A stretch of 48,429 nucleotides of DNA from Setomelanomma holmii (GCA_010015745.1 ML978329.1:1-48429), one strand, 5' to 3'. Shown: positions 1 to 10,648, counted from the first letter of the stretch. Made by a program: numbers and translations. The notes: generated from the letters alone by a model not told the origin.

Positions 1-70
1 TGTGCTACCATGCGAAACAAGGTTGGACTCCGTGTGCTACATCGGATGACTATTAGACTCCTTGTGCTAC
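1..70. repeat. Tandem repeat, about 30-bp unit, at the left edge
   Basis: The motif TGTGCTAC occurs at 1-8, 33-40 and 63-70. The last two copies share the longer context GACTCCNTGTGCTAC, exactly 30 bp apart. The array may continue outside the window. No coding potential is evident. Confidence 0.45.
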
Positions 71-297
71 CGCGAGCTTCCGGCCACTTAGGTATATAGA
101 GACTGTTTGCCTGCAATCATCATTCAGTAGTTTTTCTGTATCCTTTCGTACAAGACCTATAGGTGGCAATTGTATCCTGGCTCCTGCTCCCACGCACTCC
201 CACATGCCTCTGAGTGAGTTCGGCCCACATACGGATCTCTTGTCTTACCTGCGTCGTTACAAGGGGAAGGGCCCTTGGGGCCAACCCCTCGAGGATT

Positions 298-1176
298 TAT
301 AAGGCATGGCTGCTCTCAGTCAAGAAAGGAGACTTCTTTTTATTTTTCTAGGCCGCGTGGACCTCCACCTTCAAGGAGAGCCTCATTCTCAAGTCCTTTG
401 AGGCCACTGGGGTGTGGCCAATGGAGAGAGACGTTATCCTTAAAAGATTCCGCCCACAGACACCACCAGAAGAAGAACAACCCAGAAGCTCTCCTATACT
501 TGCTGAGAGTGATTGGAGAAAGATGAGATCAATTATAGAGCAAGCAGTCAAATATAGAGCTAAGAAGAGTAGGAAAAAGATTGCCCTTTCTCTCCACCAT
601 CTTAATGTATAGAACAACCTCTTACACTATAAAGACGACAGCTTAAGGCAGTCTCTTAGAGTTAAAAAGAAGCACAAAAAGAAGGGAAGGACCCTTGATC
701 TTCAGCAGAGTGAGGAGTACTATAGTGGTGCTGTTCTCTGGTCTCTAAGAAAGGTTAGAGAGGCTAACTTCCGTGAGAGAGTAAGGAAGCAAGAGGAGCA
801 AGAGGAAAACCTCAGAAAAGCTCAGATAAAGGACCTTAAGGCTCAAGCTGCCTTGCTTAAGCATAAAGAAGCAGAAGAGAAGCGTGTGGCGCAAGAGATA
901 GCCAAGGTGGAGAGAGAGAGAGAGAAGGAAAGAGTAGCAGCAGAGAGAGCTGAAACCAAGCGCAAGAAACAGGAGGAAACAGAGGCTGCAACCGCCCAAA
1001 AAGCTATACAATCATCTCAAAGAGGCAAGAGAGCAGCCTCACAAAAGCTTGCGCGTGCGCAAAAGCGTATGCGGGTTGCACAGCCTGCTAAAGGTGGTGG
1101 TGGTGGTGCCCCTTCACTATCAACACTACTAACAAAAACCACCACCAAGGGCCGCCCTATCAAGCTGCCTATATAA
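298..1176 (+). pseudogene. pogo/Fot1-type transposase relic, C-terminal part
   Basis: This is the C-terminal third of a Tc1-mariner superfamily transposase of the fungal pogo/Fot1 type. The plus frame has the family signature: KKGDFF near 322-336, an AAWTSTFKESL stretch, then KSFEATGVWPM near 391-423 and KRFRP. A lysine- and glutamate-rich tail follows (AEEKRVAQEIAKVERERE, from about 865). Two in-frame TAG stops break it, at 349-351 (a TGG is expected) and 610-612 (a CAG is expected). The DNA-binding domain and DDE core are missing upstream. It ends in a basic, glycine-rich tail. It is a dead element; the family call rests on the conserved tail. Confidence 0.75.
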
Positions 1177-1424
1177 GTTTTGTAGCCTAAATTGATCGCA
1201 AGCATCACTTTAATACTCTACCACAAAATCTCGTGATAGTAGCTATTGTAGGTGACAGTACAGCCTCATCTTTGTGGGTGGGCTTTTGGTGTTAGGGTGG
1301 GTCGGCACCCCGAGTGGCTCGTTGCGCCGACGCCCACGGTAAGTCGCCCCTCGGACGTGAGGGGTCGCGCTACACCAGTCCAAATTAGTGGCTGCATGGA
1401 AAGAAGCAATCGTACCCTGCTTAC

Positions 1425-1490
1425 GTACTTGCTTACTTTTTGAACTTGCTTACCTTTTTGTACTTGCTTACTTTTTTGTACTTACCCTGC
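1425..1490 (+). repeat. Minisatellite, 17-18 bp unit
   Basis: Three and a half copies of a unit like GTACTTGCTTACTTTTT follow each other, differing by single substitutions and by T-run length. The 1177-1424 stretch before it and 1491-1820 after it show no gene I can support. Confidence 0.7.
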
Positions 1491-1948
1491 CAGGATGAAA
1501 TCCTATCGGCGTGGAATAACACAGAGCCCTGGCCTAAACGTGCCACTGAGTCAGCTATGTTTGGGAACATGTTGAAGGTAAAAGGTATAAAATTTGCAGC
1601 TCCCCAGGTGCTGTGTTTGAAATGCTCTTGGATGTTCAGATTCCAGCTAGGTAAAGTGTGCATGACGACATAAATTCTGCCACAATCCTTCACCAAGTGA
1701 AATTAACGCCACCAACAGCTCGCTCTGTATGCATGCGGACTTCAACGCGATTCATGATTGTGTCATTCCTGCAGCCTACCTCGCGAGGCGGGTGGGCCAG
1801 AGCTCCATGGGGTTGAGCGACTGGATATAAAGACCAGCTGCGCCAGTGCATCTCCATACCACAACACTCAGGGTCCAGCATTCACACATTTGTACGCTGC
1901 CACAATCTGGAAACCATTCGATATATACAACCAACTTCCTTCGTTACA

Positions 1949-2392
1949 ATGAAGCTCAGCATCGCCCTTGTTACTGCCTTGATTGGCGTCGTCACAGCCT
2001 TCCCCACGGACACCCTGTCCGACGTCTCTATCGTCGATCGCTCGGTAGACCTCTTAACCAAGAGAGACTGCGCGAGTGGGACTTTTTGCAGCAACGCTGG
2101 CGAAAAATTGTGCCTATGCAATCAAGGCAAGCATGTGAGTGCTCTCTCTCTCATATATCGTCTTTTGACATCATTTGCTCATACAGCATGCCTAGTGTAC
2201 ATGCACGTTTGTTCCAAACATCTCACCAGGGGGTAATCTAGGAGGTAAGTCTCGTCAACCGCGTTTTTCTACGCTACTTTGCAAGGCTGCTCATACTTAA
2301 GATATTTAGCTTATCTCTGGCTTTGCTGGGACTGCCCCAAACCTGCTAATGGAGGACTCCAGTGCATTAATGGAGCGTGCAACAAGGGTTAG
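1949..2392 (+). CDS. Small secreted cysteine-rich protein (candidate effector)
   Basis: Three exons, 1949-2134, 2196-2244 and 2310-2392, join in phase through introns of 61 bp (GTGAGT...TAG) and 65 bp (GTAAGT...TAG), giving 105 residues. Residues 1-17 form a clear signal peptide (MKLSIALVTALIGVVTA). A pro-segment ends in a Lys-Arg pair at residues 38-39, a Kex2-type processing site. The predicted mature chain is about 66 residues with 10 cysteines, an even number that fits five disulfides. A TATA-like GGATATAAAG lies about 120 bp upstream. No known domain is recognised. It sits between a pogo relic and a Copia relic, a common setting for fungal effectors. The splice sites are my inference; the alternative intron 1 acceptor at 2186 leads straight into a stop. 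An antifungal or self-signalling peptide is also possible. Confidence 0.72.
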
Positions 2393-2405
2393 ACGTATGA
2401 GGTTT

Positions 2406-2551
2406 TGTTGCACGCTAGCAGGGCTATCCCTACATTCTCTCGTTGTACACGTATATATAGCTTCTCTCGTTCATAGCTACACAATCAACTCAGTCCTTCA
2501 TTCCTCCTTCCACATCACACATCCAAGAGATAACCCTGCTAGCGCGTAACA
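2406..2551 (+). repeat. LTR-like repeat, copy A
   Basis: It starts TGTTGCACGCTAGCAGGG and ends CCCTGCTAGCGCGTAACA, so its ends form a near-perfect 18-bp inverted repeat. It has a TATA-like GTATATATAGC. The first 120 or so bases recur at 4498-4620 (opposite strand) and 25934-26050 (same strand). It begins 14 bp after the stop codon of the small secreted protein gene and abuts the broken end of the Copia reverse transcriptase. I see no matching 5-bp duplication. Confidence 0.7.
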
Positions 2552-5210
2552 ATTAGTGACTCCTTCAGGCCGTACAGGGCGCGGAGCACTAGCATGATCT
2601 CGCCTTCAGTGTGGCGGAAAGGCTCAGGTGTTTCAGCGTATAGCCTTAGATCGATCTCAGCTTTCAGAAAGGCAGTAGGTACGTCGTACTGCTTAAGCTC
2701 TAGGTCGAAGTAATTGGCGATTGCAATAAGAGCGCGAAAGCTGCGGATTGCAAGTGTAGCAGCATACGTGTTATCAAGAGGAGCTTGGAGGTCTCCTTAG
2801 ACGACAAGTTGAGCCTTGAATCGTGAGAGATATCCATCTCCGTCTGTCTTATATGTGAAGATCCACATCGGCGGCAGTACCTCACTGTCTGCAGTGGCCT
2901 TTGATTGCTCTGTCTGTCCAAAGACACCTTTGGCGCGTAGATCTTGCCATTCAATCTCCATAACGCGTCGAAACTGATCGCCGAACATGTGTGTATTGAG
3001 CTGGTTTTCTGACTTCGGCAGAGGCGGCAGCTGTGACTGATGGATTCGTGGTACTTCGCCTGCCCTAGCGGAGGCCCTGTCAGAGAGAATCTCGGTTGAG
3101 AACGCTCGCAGGTAATCGACAGGAGACTCAGGTCCCAGTCTCGCAGCGTAGGACTGGATAGCAAAGTTGTTCAGATCTCTCAGCTTTCGATTGCGCTTGC
3201 CTGAGACAATCAGGTTCGTGTCAGTTGGATCAAGATTGACGTCCTATGGCGCTTTCTCGCCTCGTTGGCGATAGCCCTTCGGGACTACATGTATTGTGTC
3301 CTCCTCACATGGTCTAGGAGTCGGCATTTGTTATTGAGTTTCAGGTGCGTCGTCAGTCATCTTACCCCCCAACTGGGAGCCTCCAGCTCTTGCAGCTGAG
3401 GTCACAGGTGCTGTGCGCTGACGCGTTGTCAATAACTCCTCGATGCTGATCTCGTCGTCCTGAGACATCTCAGGATATTTGAGTAGCTCGATTACCTCCT
3501 CGATCACAGGCGTAGAGGCGTAGCCATCCATTCCATCAAAGAAGAGCGTAGGTTCGAATACGACGTCACGTGTGACGATGACAGTGTCCTTTGTAGGCAG
3601 CCATATGCAGAAGATGTTAGTGCCTTGGTAGTCAACGAGGTGGCCGATAAGAGTGCGCAATTCAAGCTTGTCGGCAGCTCTGAAGTCGCGGTTGTAGACG
3701 TAGGCGCGGCAGCCGATAGGCCTTATATGGGCGACGAGTGGCTTTCGTCCCCATACGACCTCATACGGTGTCTTCCAGCCTAGTGCTTTAGTAGGCGTGC
3801 GATTGAGGATGTACGCGGCAGTGCGATACATCTCATGTGATAGATCCTTTGGCAGGTTGGCGTGTATGCGCATAGCGCAAGCTCGCTAAGTGAGAACTCC
3901 GCCTGCGTGCTCAATGAGTCCATTCGGCTCCTTTGTACCAGGTGGGGCCGGCTTGTAGAGCATACCCAGCTCCTCCGTTGTGCTGATCAGATCGTTGCTA
4001 AATACTTTCTTGTTGTCGCATCAGACAGTGACTACGTCAGCGTTGTACACGCACTGAGTTCGGCGGATTAAGGACATAAACTAACAATCGAGTGTCGGCT
4101 TGTCCTTTCGCTTAATTGTGGCGATCTCATGCCACTTTGAGTATTCGTCCATAGAGTGTACAGCGTATTTGCTGCCATCGTGACACTCCTCTCCCACAGG
4201 GATGATGTAGATTAGATCTATCGCAATTCGATAGAATAGTCGTTGTGCGCAGCTCTCAGACGGACGTCTCGAGATGATGTGAGTCATTCGAGCTTTGGTG
4301 CAGGTCTGGCACATGCAATTTATGTGATCTCCAGTCAGCTGAATGCCAGTGACGTTTGATTCGAGCTGTTTGACTGCCTTTCGACCTGGGTGGTCCCAAA
4401 TCTGATGTGCAGCGTGTCGATCGACTACGTTGGTAGGCTTTGGTGCGTATGACGGGCGATAGGAAGCCCCAAACGTACTCAGCAGTGTGTGGAGAAGTCT
4501 TGGATGTGTGATGTGGAAGGAGGAATGAAGGACTGAGTTGATTGTGTAGCTATGAACGAGGGAAGCTATATATACGTGTACAACGAGAGAGTGTAGGGAT
4601 AGCCCTGCTGGCGTGCAACAGGTATTCTTGATTAGCAGTTGTTAGAGAGTAGAGATCCTGAAGTGTTTTGATTTGATCGTGTACAGATAGCTTGTCTTTG
4701 ATGTGATAGAGGAGATCCTGCTGTATAGTCTTAGTGATATGTGCTTCAACTTGTCCTAACTTATCTTTCTAGCGTCTGTATTCTTTAATTTCTTTGTAGT
4801 AGTTGCTGAGATCTTGATTGTATTGCAAGAGAGCTTGCTAAGTAGGCTGAGTTGGTGGAGATCCGTCAGCATTCACGGTAGGTGCTGTTGAAGTAGAAAT
4901 TTTGATCTAGGAGTTATACATTGGTCTCAGGTGAGATGAGAGGCTAAGTACTCTGTTTACCAGCCACTTGTTCCTCCCATAACTGAGGTCCTCGCGACTG
5001 CTGCGTCTGATTGTCTAGGCAGCACCTGCTCTCAACAGGTGCTGGCCGAACAGGCTTCTCAGGCTTTTGGAGCGGATGATGGATCTGGTTAGGATCGATA
5101 TACTCCCATACTTCTCCTGCTTCAGCAATGCGTTTGACAACAAAGATCTAGAGTTCCTAGTTACTCTGGCCTTAAAGGACGATGTCGGAAGTAACAGTAT
5201 TTTTCGACAT
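2552..5210 (-). pseudogene. Degenerate Ty1/Copia retrotransposon (gag-pol pieces)
   Basis: Read on the minus strand from 5210: a gag start (MSKNTVTSDIV, then IFVVKRIAEAGEVWEYIDPNQ) with TAA/TAG stops within 25 codons runs to 4622. Repeat copy B follows. Then come a GAG-pre-integrase segment with HQIWDHPGRKAVKQL and C-x2-C (about 4430-4290), an integrase core piece (IAIDLIYIIP, 4314-4081), the integrase-to-RT linker (AAYILNRTPTKALGWKTPYEVVWGRKP, 3873-3331), and the RT start (EWQDL, FTYKTDGDGYLSRFKAQLVV, 2988-2797; TAFLKAEIDL and ALYGLKES, about 2690-2560). The rest of gag, the protease, most of RT and RNase H are absent. Several frameshifts are present. The element is dead. Confidence 0.8.
4498..4620 (-). 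repeat. LTR-like repeat, copy B (inverted relative to copy A)
   Basis: It is the reverse complement of the first 123 or so bases of copy A, starting TGTTGCACGCCAGCAGGG at 4620 on the minus strand. It lacks the last part of copy A. It lies exactly where the Copia gag stops and the GAG-pre-integrase part resumes, so it marks a deletion or insertion junction. Confidence 0.75.
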
Positions 5211-5544
5211 GTTGACAGCGGCGTTCTTTCGATCAGTAGATAGGTAGGTAGCTAATTCAATAATAGATAGAGCGGATTAGGCTGAGCTCATAACTGTAAG
5301 TAGTTAGGAGCAGGTGGGATAATATGATGTGAGTTGTATTGTCCTGTGTCAGACTGAGGTATCCGTAACCTGAGTTATACATATGAAGTAGTGGGCTGAT
5401 TGGTTGGTGGATAATCCACGTGACCATGAAAGTGCCCTAGGCTTACAGTTGGATTGTCTTGAAGTACGGCTGCGTACCCCACCAGCACCCCCACCACACG
5501 AGACGCCATAGCAGTCAAAGACTCCAAGCAATACCCACAAGTTT

Positions 5545-5997
5545 GGATCTCAATCAAGGCTAGAGAGCAACTCTTTTACTCGATGGCCTGTTACAGCTCA
5601 GGCTGGCTTCTCTCAGCTCATAAAAGGTGGTGAACTAATGCTACTCTAAAACGCGCCTCAAGCAGACTAGATTTCTGAGCTTGAAGAGCAATTGGCAGTA
5701 ATGACTAAAAGAAAATCGCGTAAAATGAAGCAGATTCAGCAAGGTGGTACTATAGAGTATGGGACTGCAGCAGCGCAGGTAGCTGCTAAGGCGTCTGTAG
5801 CGCCTCAGCGATCGAAGAAGACTCGTAGTAGTGGTGATCAAGAAAGAGCCCAACCAGCTTTATGCCATTGTGGGAACTGCGGCAAGACTAGACACAACAT
5901 GCGAACGTGCCAAAAGGATACAGAGGCTTCTTCTGAATCTGATGTAAGCACGACGTACGTAGGCTCTTTGTTTGATAGTGATGAAAGCGAAGATTAG
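5545..5997 (+). pseudogene. pogo/Fot1-type transposase relic with zinc-knuckle tail
   Basis: Only the C-terminus is left. It shows a GFSQLIKGGELML motif (about 5605-5645), a short coiled-coil stretch with ELEEQLA, the basic segment KRKSRKMKQIQQGG, and a CCHC zinc knuckle CGNCGKTRHNMRTC (C-x2-C-x4-H-x4-C, about 5875-5920). The tail is acidic and ends SDESED. TAG stops lie upstream of 5692. The zinc-knuckle class differs from the relic at 298-1176. The region 5211-5544 holds no gene that I can support; it should contain the Copia leader, but I could not define an LTR there. Confidence 0.65.
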
Positions 5998-6094
5998 AAA
6001 CATGAGTTGGTGCTGCCAAGACTTTTTGGGCAGCTCGGTGGGTTGGGCAGCTGGGTAGTGGAATACATTATACGATATTATTTTCTCTTCCAAA

Positions 6095-6508
6095 GTGCTT
6101 CTGTTGCTTGCTATCGACTTGCGCCGGTCGCGGCGCATTGCTAAGCAAGCGGGTACCCGCGTTAGCGGGCAGGCAGCGACCTGGGGCTATCTAGCACGCA
6201 AGCTCTCGATATGCCAGGATCGGCAGAATGGGCATATTTTGATCGATGCGCCGGCTGAGAAGGTGCTTGTACCGGAGCTGTATGCGCATGAGATGGATGG
6301 AGTGAGGCAGGATAGTGTATCTCTTGGGGTGAAAAATCAGACGACATGGGGATTCAGGTACACGCCCGAAAGCTGTTATGCGAATGGGACGGTGAGCACT
6401 AGAGATTACTACGAGGTTAAGTTGATGGGGTTGCCGGAGAGTGTGTATGATACTGCGGGGTATGAGATTGAGTTTGAGGGGTTCTTGAAGGTGCATCAGT
6501 GGATGTAG
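6095..6508 (+). pseudogene. Unrecognised 3' coding fragment
   Basis: An open frame of 137 codons directly follows the pogo relic. There is no ATG at its 5' end (first codon GTG). Its C-terminal 90 residues look protein-like (PELYAHEMDGVRQDSVSLGV, then TWGFRYTPESCYANGTVSTR and YYEVKLMGLPESVYDTAG), ending at TAG 6506-6508. I do not recognise the family. The simplest reading is the tail of a gene whose 5' part was lost when the transposon inserted. A chance frame cannot be excluded. Confidence 0.35.
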
Positions 6509-6716
6509 TGGGTGATCGCATTAGGCAGAATTGAAAAAGACACGCAATAATGATGCCGTGGTAAGAAAGAGATGTCACAACAACCTGCAAAACTTAAGCT
6601 AAAACCAACGCAAGGGAGATATGTCGCATCGTGTATTGTACAAAGACCTTAAGAGTCACCACAACAGTCGCAACACTCCTAAACGCGAGCGATGCTTGCA
6701 GGCTCGCCGAGGCATC

Positions 6717-7413
6717 CTAGATTGGCACGACGTACATCCAATAGCGCACGTCATTCGTAAGACCGTTTGGCTGCGTCAACATCTGTTGCTCGATGTAAGA
6801 GACAGCGTTGATATAGTCTGCATGAAATTTAGTATCCCAGACCGCGCTCGTTCATTGCGCGGCTTGAATGCTTACTCTTGATGTCCTGAGTGTTCGGATT
6901 GGCAAGGCCAGTTGCGCCATTGCGATGTCCTGCAAGCCAGCGGTCCCGGCCGTAGTACGACTGGCACTCGCTGAGACATTGAACATCGGCGTTCAAGTTC
7001 GAGCTGTAGGAGAATTGCGTCAATGAATGCGTTCATCTCAGGTGGACGAATACATACTTCAACACCGCGCCATTGTTCCAATCTGACTGCGATTGACCCT
7101 TGAAGCGGCTGCAACAGACGCGAAGCAAGCCCCAGTTTTGTTTGAAGATACCAAAGTTGGCGGAGTCGTTTTGCTTGTTGTCGCCGTACGCGTAGCTGGT
7201 GTCCATGCGCTCGGTCTCGAGCATTGCGATGGCAAGGTTGAAAGAGTTCGCGCCGGCCGCAGTGACTTGTTGCTTGCGCTGACCGAGCCCGGAGATCGTA
7301 TAAGAGCCGGTTTGCTGACGGGCCTGGAGAGCGTTCGATGTGGCAGGCTCGGGAATGGCAGCAGCAGATGCGCCAGTGGCCAGGAGCGCGGTGGCGAAGG
7401 CGGAAAGCTTCAT
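6717..7413 (-). CDS. Secreted 194-aa protein, lysozyme-like fungal family of unknown function
   Basis: Exons 7058-7413, 6876-7003 and 6717-6817 (minus) join in phase with introns of 54 bp (GTATGT) and 58 bp (GTAAGC). Residues 1-18 form a signal peptide (MKLSAFATALLATGASAA). The mature part has AIAMLETERMDTSYAYGD, FGIFKQNWGLLRVCC, then in exon 2 ECQSYYGRDRWLAGHRNGA and in exon 3 YINAVSYIEQQM...YWMYVVPI. I recall this architecture from conserved secreted proteins of ascomycetes and suspect a lysozyme- or transglycosylase-like fold, with the Glu of MLETE as a possible catalytic residue; this is inference. A transcription start is likely near 7490 (TTTATACT on plus at 7491-7498). The preceding 6509-6716 holds its 3' flank. 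Confidence 0.75.
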
Positions 7414-8273
7414 CGTCGTTGTGATGGTTAGAGGTGAAAGATGTCTAAGGTAGGTATTCTTAATGAGACGCTGTATGATGGAGATGATGCTCTTTATACT
7501 GTGGAGTCCACGATGGCCATGCTTCTGTTCTACTGCATCGGGTACGGAGCAGAGCATGCACCCCAGATTTCGAAAATCTCCGCATTATAAGTAAATCTCT
7601 TGGAAATAAATCTCAAAAGGTTACTCAGAGAAACGAGTCTCCATGGTCACCAAACCGAAGGCTCTACCACGTGTCGCCCTATTCGTGTGGCAGCATGCGG
7701 AGGATGGGCTTCCGTCTCCTTTCTCAGCGCTGTCGTGATACACACGATCGTGGCCAAGTGCTCATGTTCATTTCGTGGTCCATCGTACAAGCTCTGATGC
7801 TGTATTTTCGAGAGGTGGAAGTTGCGATAATTATCCGAATCTGGCGAAGGACGATCGGAGTTGGCATCTCCGCAGCTAATCTGACACAGCCCTTTGTTTC
7901 GAATCGCACCACAAGTAATCTACTCGAGCCTCTAGCGCCGGCACGTGGTCGGTAGCCGTGAGTCGAATGACCCCGCATGGAAGTTGTTTCGATCGAAAGA
8001 AGGCTTGTGTAATGTTCAGGCAGCGAAGAGCTTCTTGCATCTTGCTGTCCCTAGTGACGCCACTCTGCAGCACCACGAGCACGGGAGGCCATCTCACTAC
8101 CTCGCGAAGTGCGATGCAGTAGTGAGCAACGAGGTCTCCAAAGGTTGGCCTCATTTGTGAGATCACACTGGCTTCAGAGTCATGAATGCAGTGTCGTTGC
8201 CGAGATGTTTTATGATCCCTCACCGGTCCGCGCCATCGCGTCCGTCGACTGTGTGGTCTTCGGAATCCTGCCG
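7414..8273. other. Intergenic, no supported gene
   Basis: It contains the promoter of the secreted protein gene (minus) and the 3' flank of the receptor gene. Open frames here lack domain features, introns in phase or biased composition. Confidence 0.5.
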
Positions 8274-9455
8274 TCAAGGGCAGATGTGATGAGACGGGCT
8301 GGAATTGAACGGTCCAGTTTTGAGTTGCGTGTTGAGCGAGATTACCGTGATCCTAGGACCATCACAAGCACCTGGTCGACCAAAAGTGACAATATCGGAC
8401 GGTGGCAATTCGCTGATTGTGAACCAGCCTTTTGGGAAGATTTTCCTACCAAGCGGTCGCAGCTGCGCGAGACAGACTGCAGTGATGCCGACGGCTGGTT
8501 CAGCGACTGAAGTGATGGTGATTGGCCAAGCGGTGACTGGACGGTAATGACTTCGCTCAGCGATCGGTCTTCGGAGCGACAAGATGCAAGGAGACTTACA
8601 CGTGAAATCGCTTGTGTTGAGAAGCATGTTCTTGAAATAGAATGCTCGAATGATAGCAGCGATAACAGGCCTGAGGTTCGCATTTAGTCCGTATCACATA
8701 GACACCGAGCTCGAAACGAAGGACTTACAAGGCACCCATGCCAAGCAGTAACGAAACACAAAACTTCTTTCTCAACTCCATGGTCATGTTCCATACCATG
8801 ATACAGGGCAACAGCGCCAGCACTACGTCGGTAGCGATGTCGCATGCGTTGACAGTCTGCAAGATGGCGAAGGCTTTGTGTGGATCCAAGCATTTCCCTT
8901 GGGCGGCTGGCTCGAAACGATCCCAGAAATACGCCACGGGCTGACACTGGAGGATCTGGAGGAGCAGTGTGCCCAAGCCGGTTGCAGCAGAGGCGCATGC
9001 CGCAATTATAGCAGTCAAATGTAGGCTGCGAGGCGGGCAGAGCGAACAGAAAAAGACGGCAACCGAGACCTTGACTGCGCAGTTGGCGAAGATGTAGAAA
9101 GGTTGAGCTATCCACCAGAACTGTTGAGTGCGAAGTCAGTACCAATCCTCATCTATCGGAGCTGGAACTCGGGAAACGGAAGACCGACTTTTAGAGCCAT
9201 ACGCAAAGTCGAGGGACCGTCCATGAGAACTACCGACAAGTGCTTGCCATGACCATATTGGATTTGGTGCAAGACGCAGTATACGAAGGCAATAAGGTTG
9301 GCCAAACTGAACATGATCAAATAGTCATCGGGAGCGAAGCGATGCTGGAGGAAGATGCGAACGTAGCAGCGCAGGCCGACTGCGACTGTTGTGATGCTGA
9401 GGGCGACTACTACGAATATAGTCAGAGTGGGGCCCAGATCTACGGTTGTTGCCAT
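8274..9455 (-). CDS. Pth11-like rhodopsin-domain integral membrane protein 1
   Basis: Four exons (9189-9455, 8729-9120, 8600-8670, 8274-8506) join in phase to 320 residues. The domain is the fungal rhodopsin-like 7TM fold of Pth11-type receptors: MATTVDLGPTLTIFVVVALS (TM1), FAPDDYLIMFSLANLIAFVYC (TM2), the exon 2 helices FWWIAQPFYIFANCAVKVSVAVFFC and HLTAIIAACASAATGLGTLLLQILQCQPVAYFWDRF, ACDIATDVVLALLPCIMVW, then AAIIRAFYFKNMLLNTSDFT and EPAVGITAVCLAQLRPLG. Members sense surface or chemical cues at the plasma membrane. Exon 4 seems to lack the usual stretch of about 12-15 residues between DFT and EPAVG, so the last intron (93 bp) may be mis-set or part of helix 7 may be lost. The start fits the family's short N-terminus. 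Confidence 0.78.
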
Positions 9456-10123
9456 CTTGGAAGCCTGTAATGAATGGAAGGAGCACTGTCAGTCGGAACG
9501 ACGATTGAAGACCCGGGAAGAGGGCCAAGAAGAACGGCGGATGATATCGTGAATACGACGGATCGCGCTCCTCGCCCTGATTTATACCAGTATATATGCA
9601 CATCGATGCATTGCTTGGACAATTGCCGGACTGGCCTCGTAAGCTCTAGGAAATGCAGGGTCAATGTGCGCCAGTTCAGACATGATTGTGGAAGACATTC
9701 AGGTGTGATTGGTCTATCCGCCCATAATTTTGGTGCTTTCTCTTGGAGTGTGGTTGCTAGGAACGCCCGATCTGTGCCTATCGCTGGCAGTGACATTCCC
9801 AGGCATGGAGGCTGCTGAACGCTAGTTGCAGAGCTGTACACTGGCGAGTACTGATTGGCTGCCAATTTGGACTATGTCACGCCACTCGAAACGAAGAACG
9901 CCAGCCTTGCAGTCCCGCGGAACGTCATGTGGCAATTACCCCTTTGCCCAACATTATCTGCTGCACAGAACATTAGAAAGTTCTGGGGCGATCTGCTCAC
10001 CATGCGCTCGCAGCAGGAGCCACAGGGAAAGATCCCGCTTCTGTTTGCCCGTGATCGTAACCGTAGGTGAAAGTACAGAATTAGATGAGACCGTGCCCAT
10101 GCGAAAATGAGGAAGCAAAGTTT
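9456..10123. other. Intergenic, no supported gene
   Basis: It holds the upstream region of the receptor gene and the 3' flank of the secreted protein gene. An AG at 9472-9473 on the minus strand just upstream of the receptor ATG may end a 5'-UTR intron. Nothing else stands out. Confidence 0.4.
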
Positions 10124-10648
10124 TCAAATGAATGTTTGCTTTCCCAGACATGGCCCTTCGTTTTGTACCTCAAAGCTCGGAATCACACCACCGGCAAATG
10201 GTGCAACGAGAGCCACGGTCTCTTGATCTGAAGGGTACGTCGTGATATGCCCAACACCCGTCGTGTCCGTTGCAAATAGTAACCCGCCTTTCCCTCCCAC
10301 GATCCAGATATCTGCAGTATTATCCTGAGGCAGCGTGACATGCGCAATGCCAGACAAGAAATGCACAAGCTGTGGTGCGGGAGCAGTGTGCAAGCCGCCG
10401 TTATATCGAGGTGGTAAAATAGTATACGCTAGATTGGTGTTGTTGCTAATAGTCGCGACCTGTGTACCACTTATACCTGGGATGGAGGAACGCTTGAATG
10501 ATGTGGTGAGCTTCCAGCATTGAATGATGGTGCTGTTATTCCTTGAAACGAGGGCTGGCGCGATCAGGTACGTGTTGTTTGTATCCGTCTGCGCAAAGAT
10601 TTGAGACAAGACAGAGACGCAAGCGACGAGGAGATGTGCAATGCGCAT
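10124..10648 (-). CDS. Secreted cupin-like protein, 174 aa
   Basis: A single exon starting at ATG 10648. Residues 1-20 are a signal peptide (MRIAHLLVACVSVLSQIFAQ). The body has YLIAPALVSRNNSTIIQCWKL, then the conserved run PRYNGGLHTAPAPQLVHFLS, GIAHVTLP and DIWIVGGKGGLLFATDT, and GHITTYPSDQETVALVAPF, ending EGPC. The GG-H-x3-P and H-x-TLP spacing resembles a single-domain cupin, and I recall this as a widespread family of small secreted ascomycete proteins; its function is unknown. An upstream TTG start would only add five residues before the signal peptide, so the ATG is preferred. Confidence 0.72.
   Translation of the reverse strand: MRIAHLLVACVSVLSQIFAQTDTNNTYLIAPALVSRNNSTIIQCWKLTTSFKRSSIPGISGTQVATISNNTNLAYTILPPRYNGGLHTAPAPQLVHFLSGIAHVTLPQDNTADIWIVGGKGGLLFATDTTGVGHITTYPSDQETVALVAPFAGGVIPSFEVQNEGPCLGKQTFI

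Noticed and set aside
2406..4620. A single DNA transposon with long inverted ends enclosing captured Copia sequence
   Set aside because: Copia gag continues beyond copy B on the outside, copy B lacks the distal part of copy A, and no target duplication is visible.
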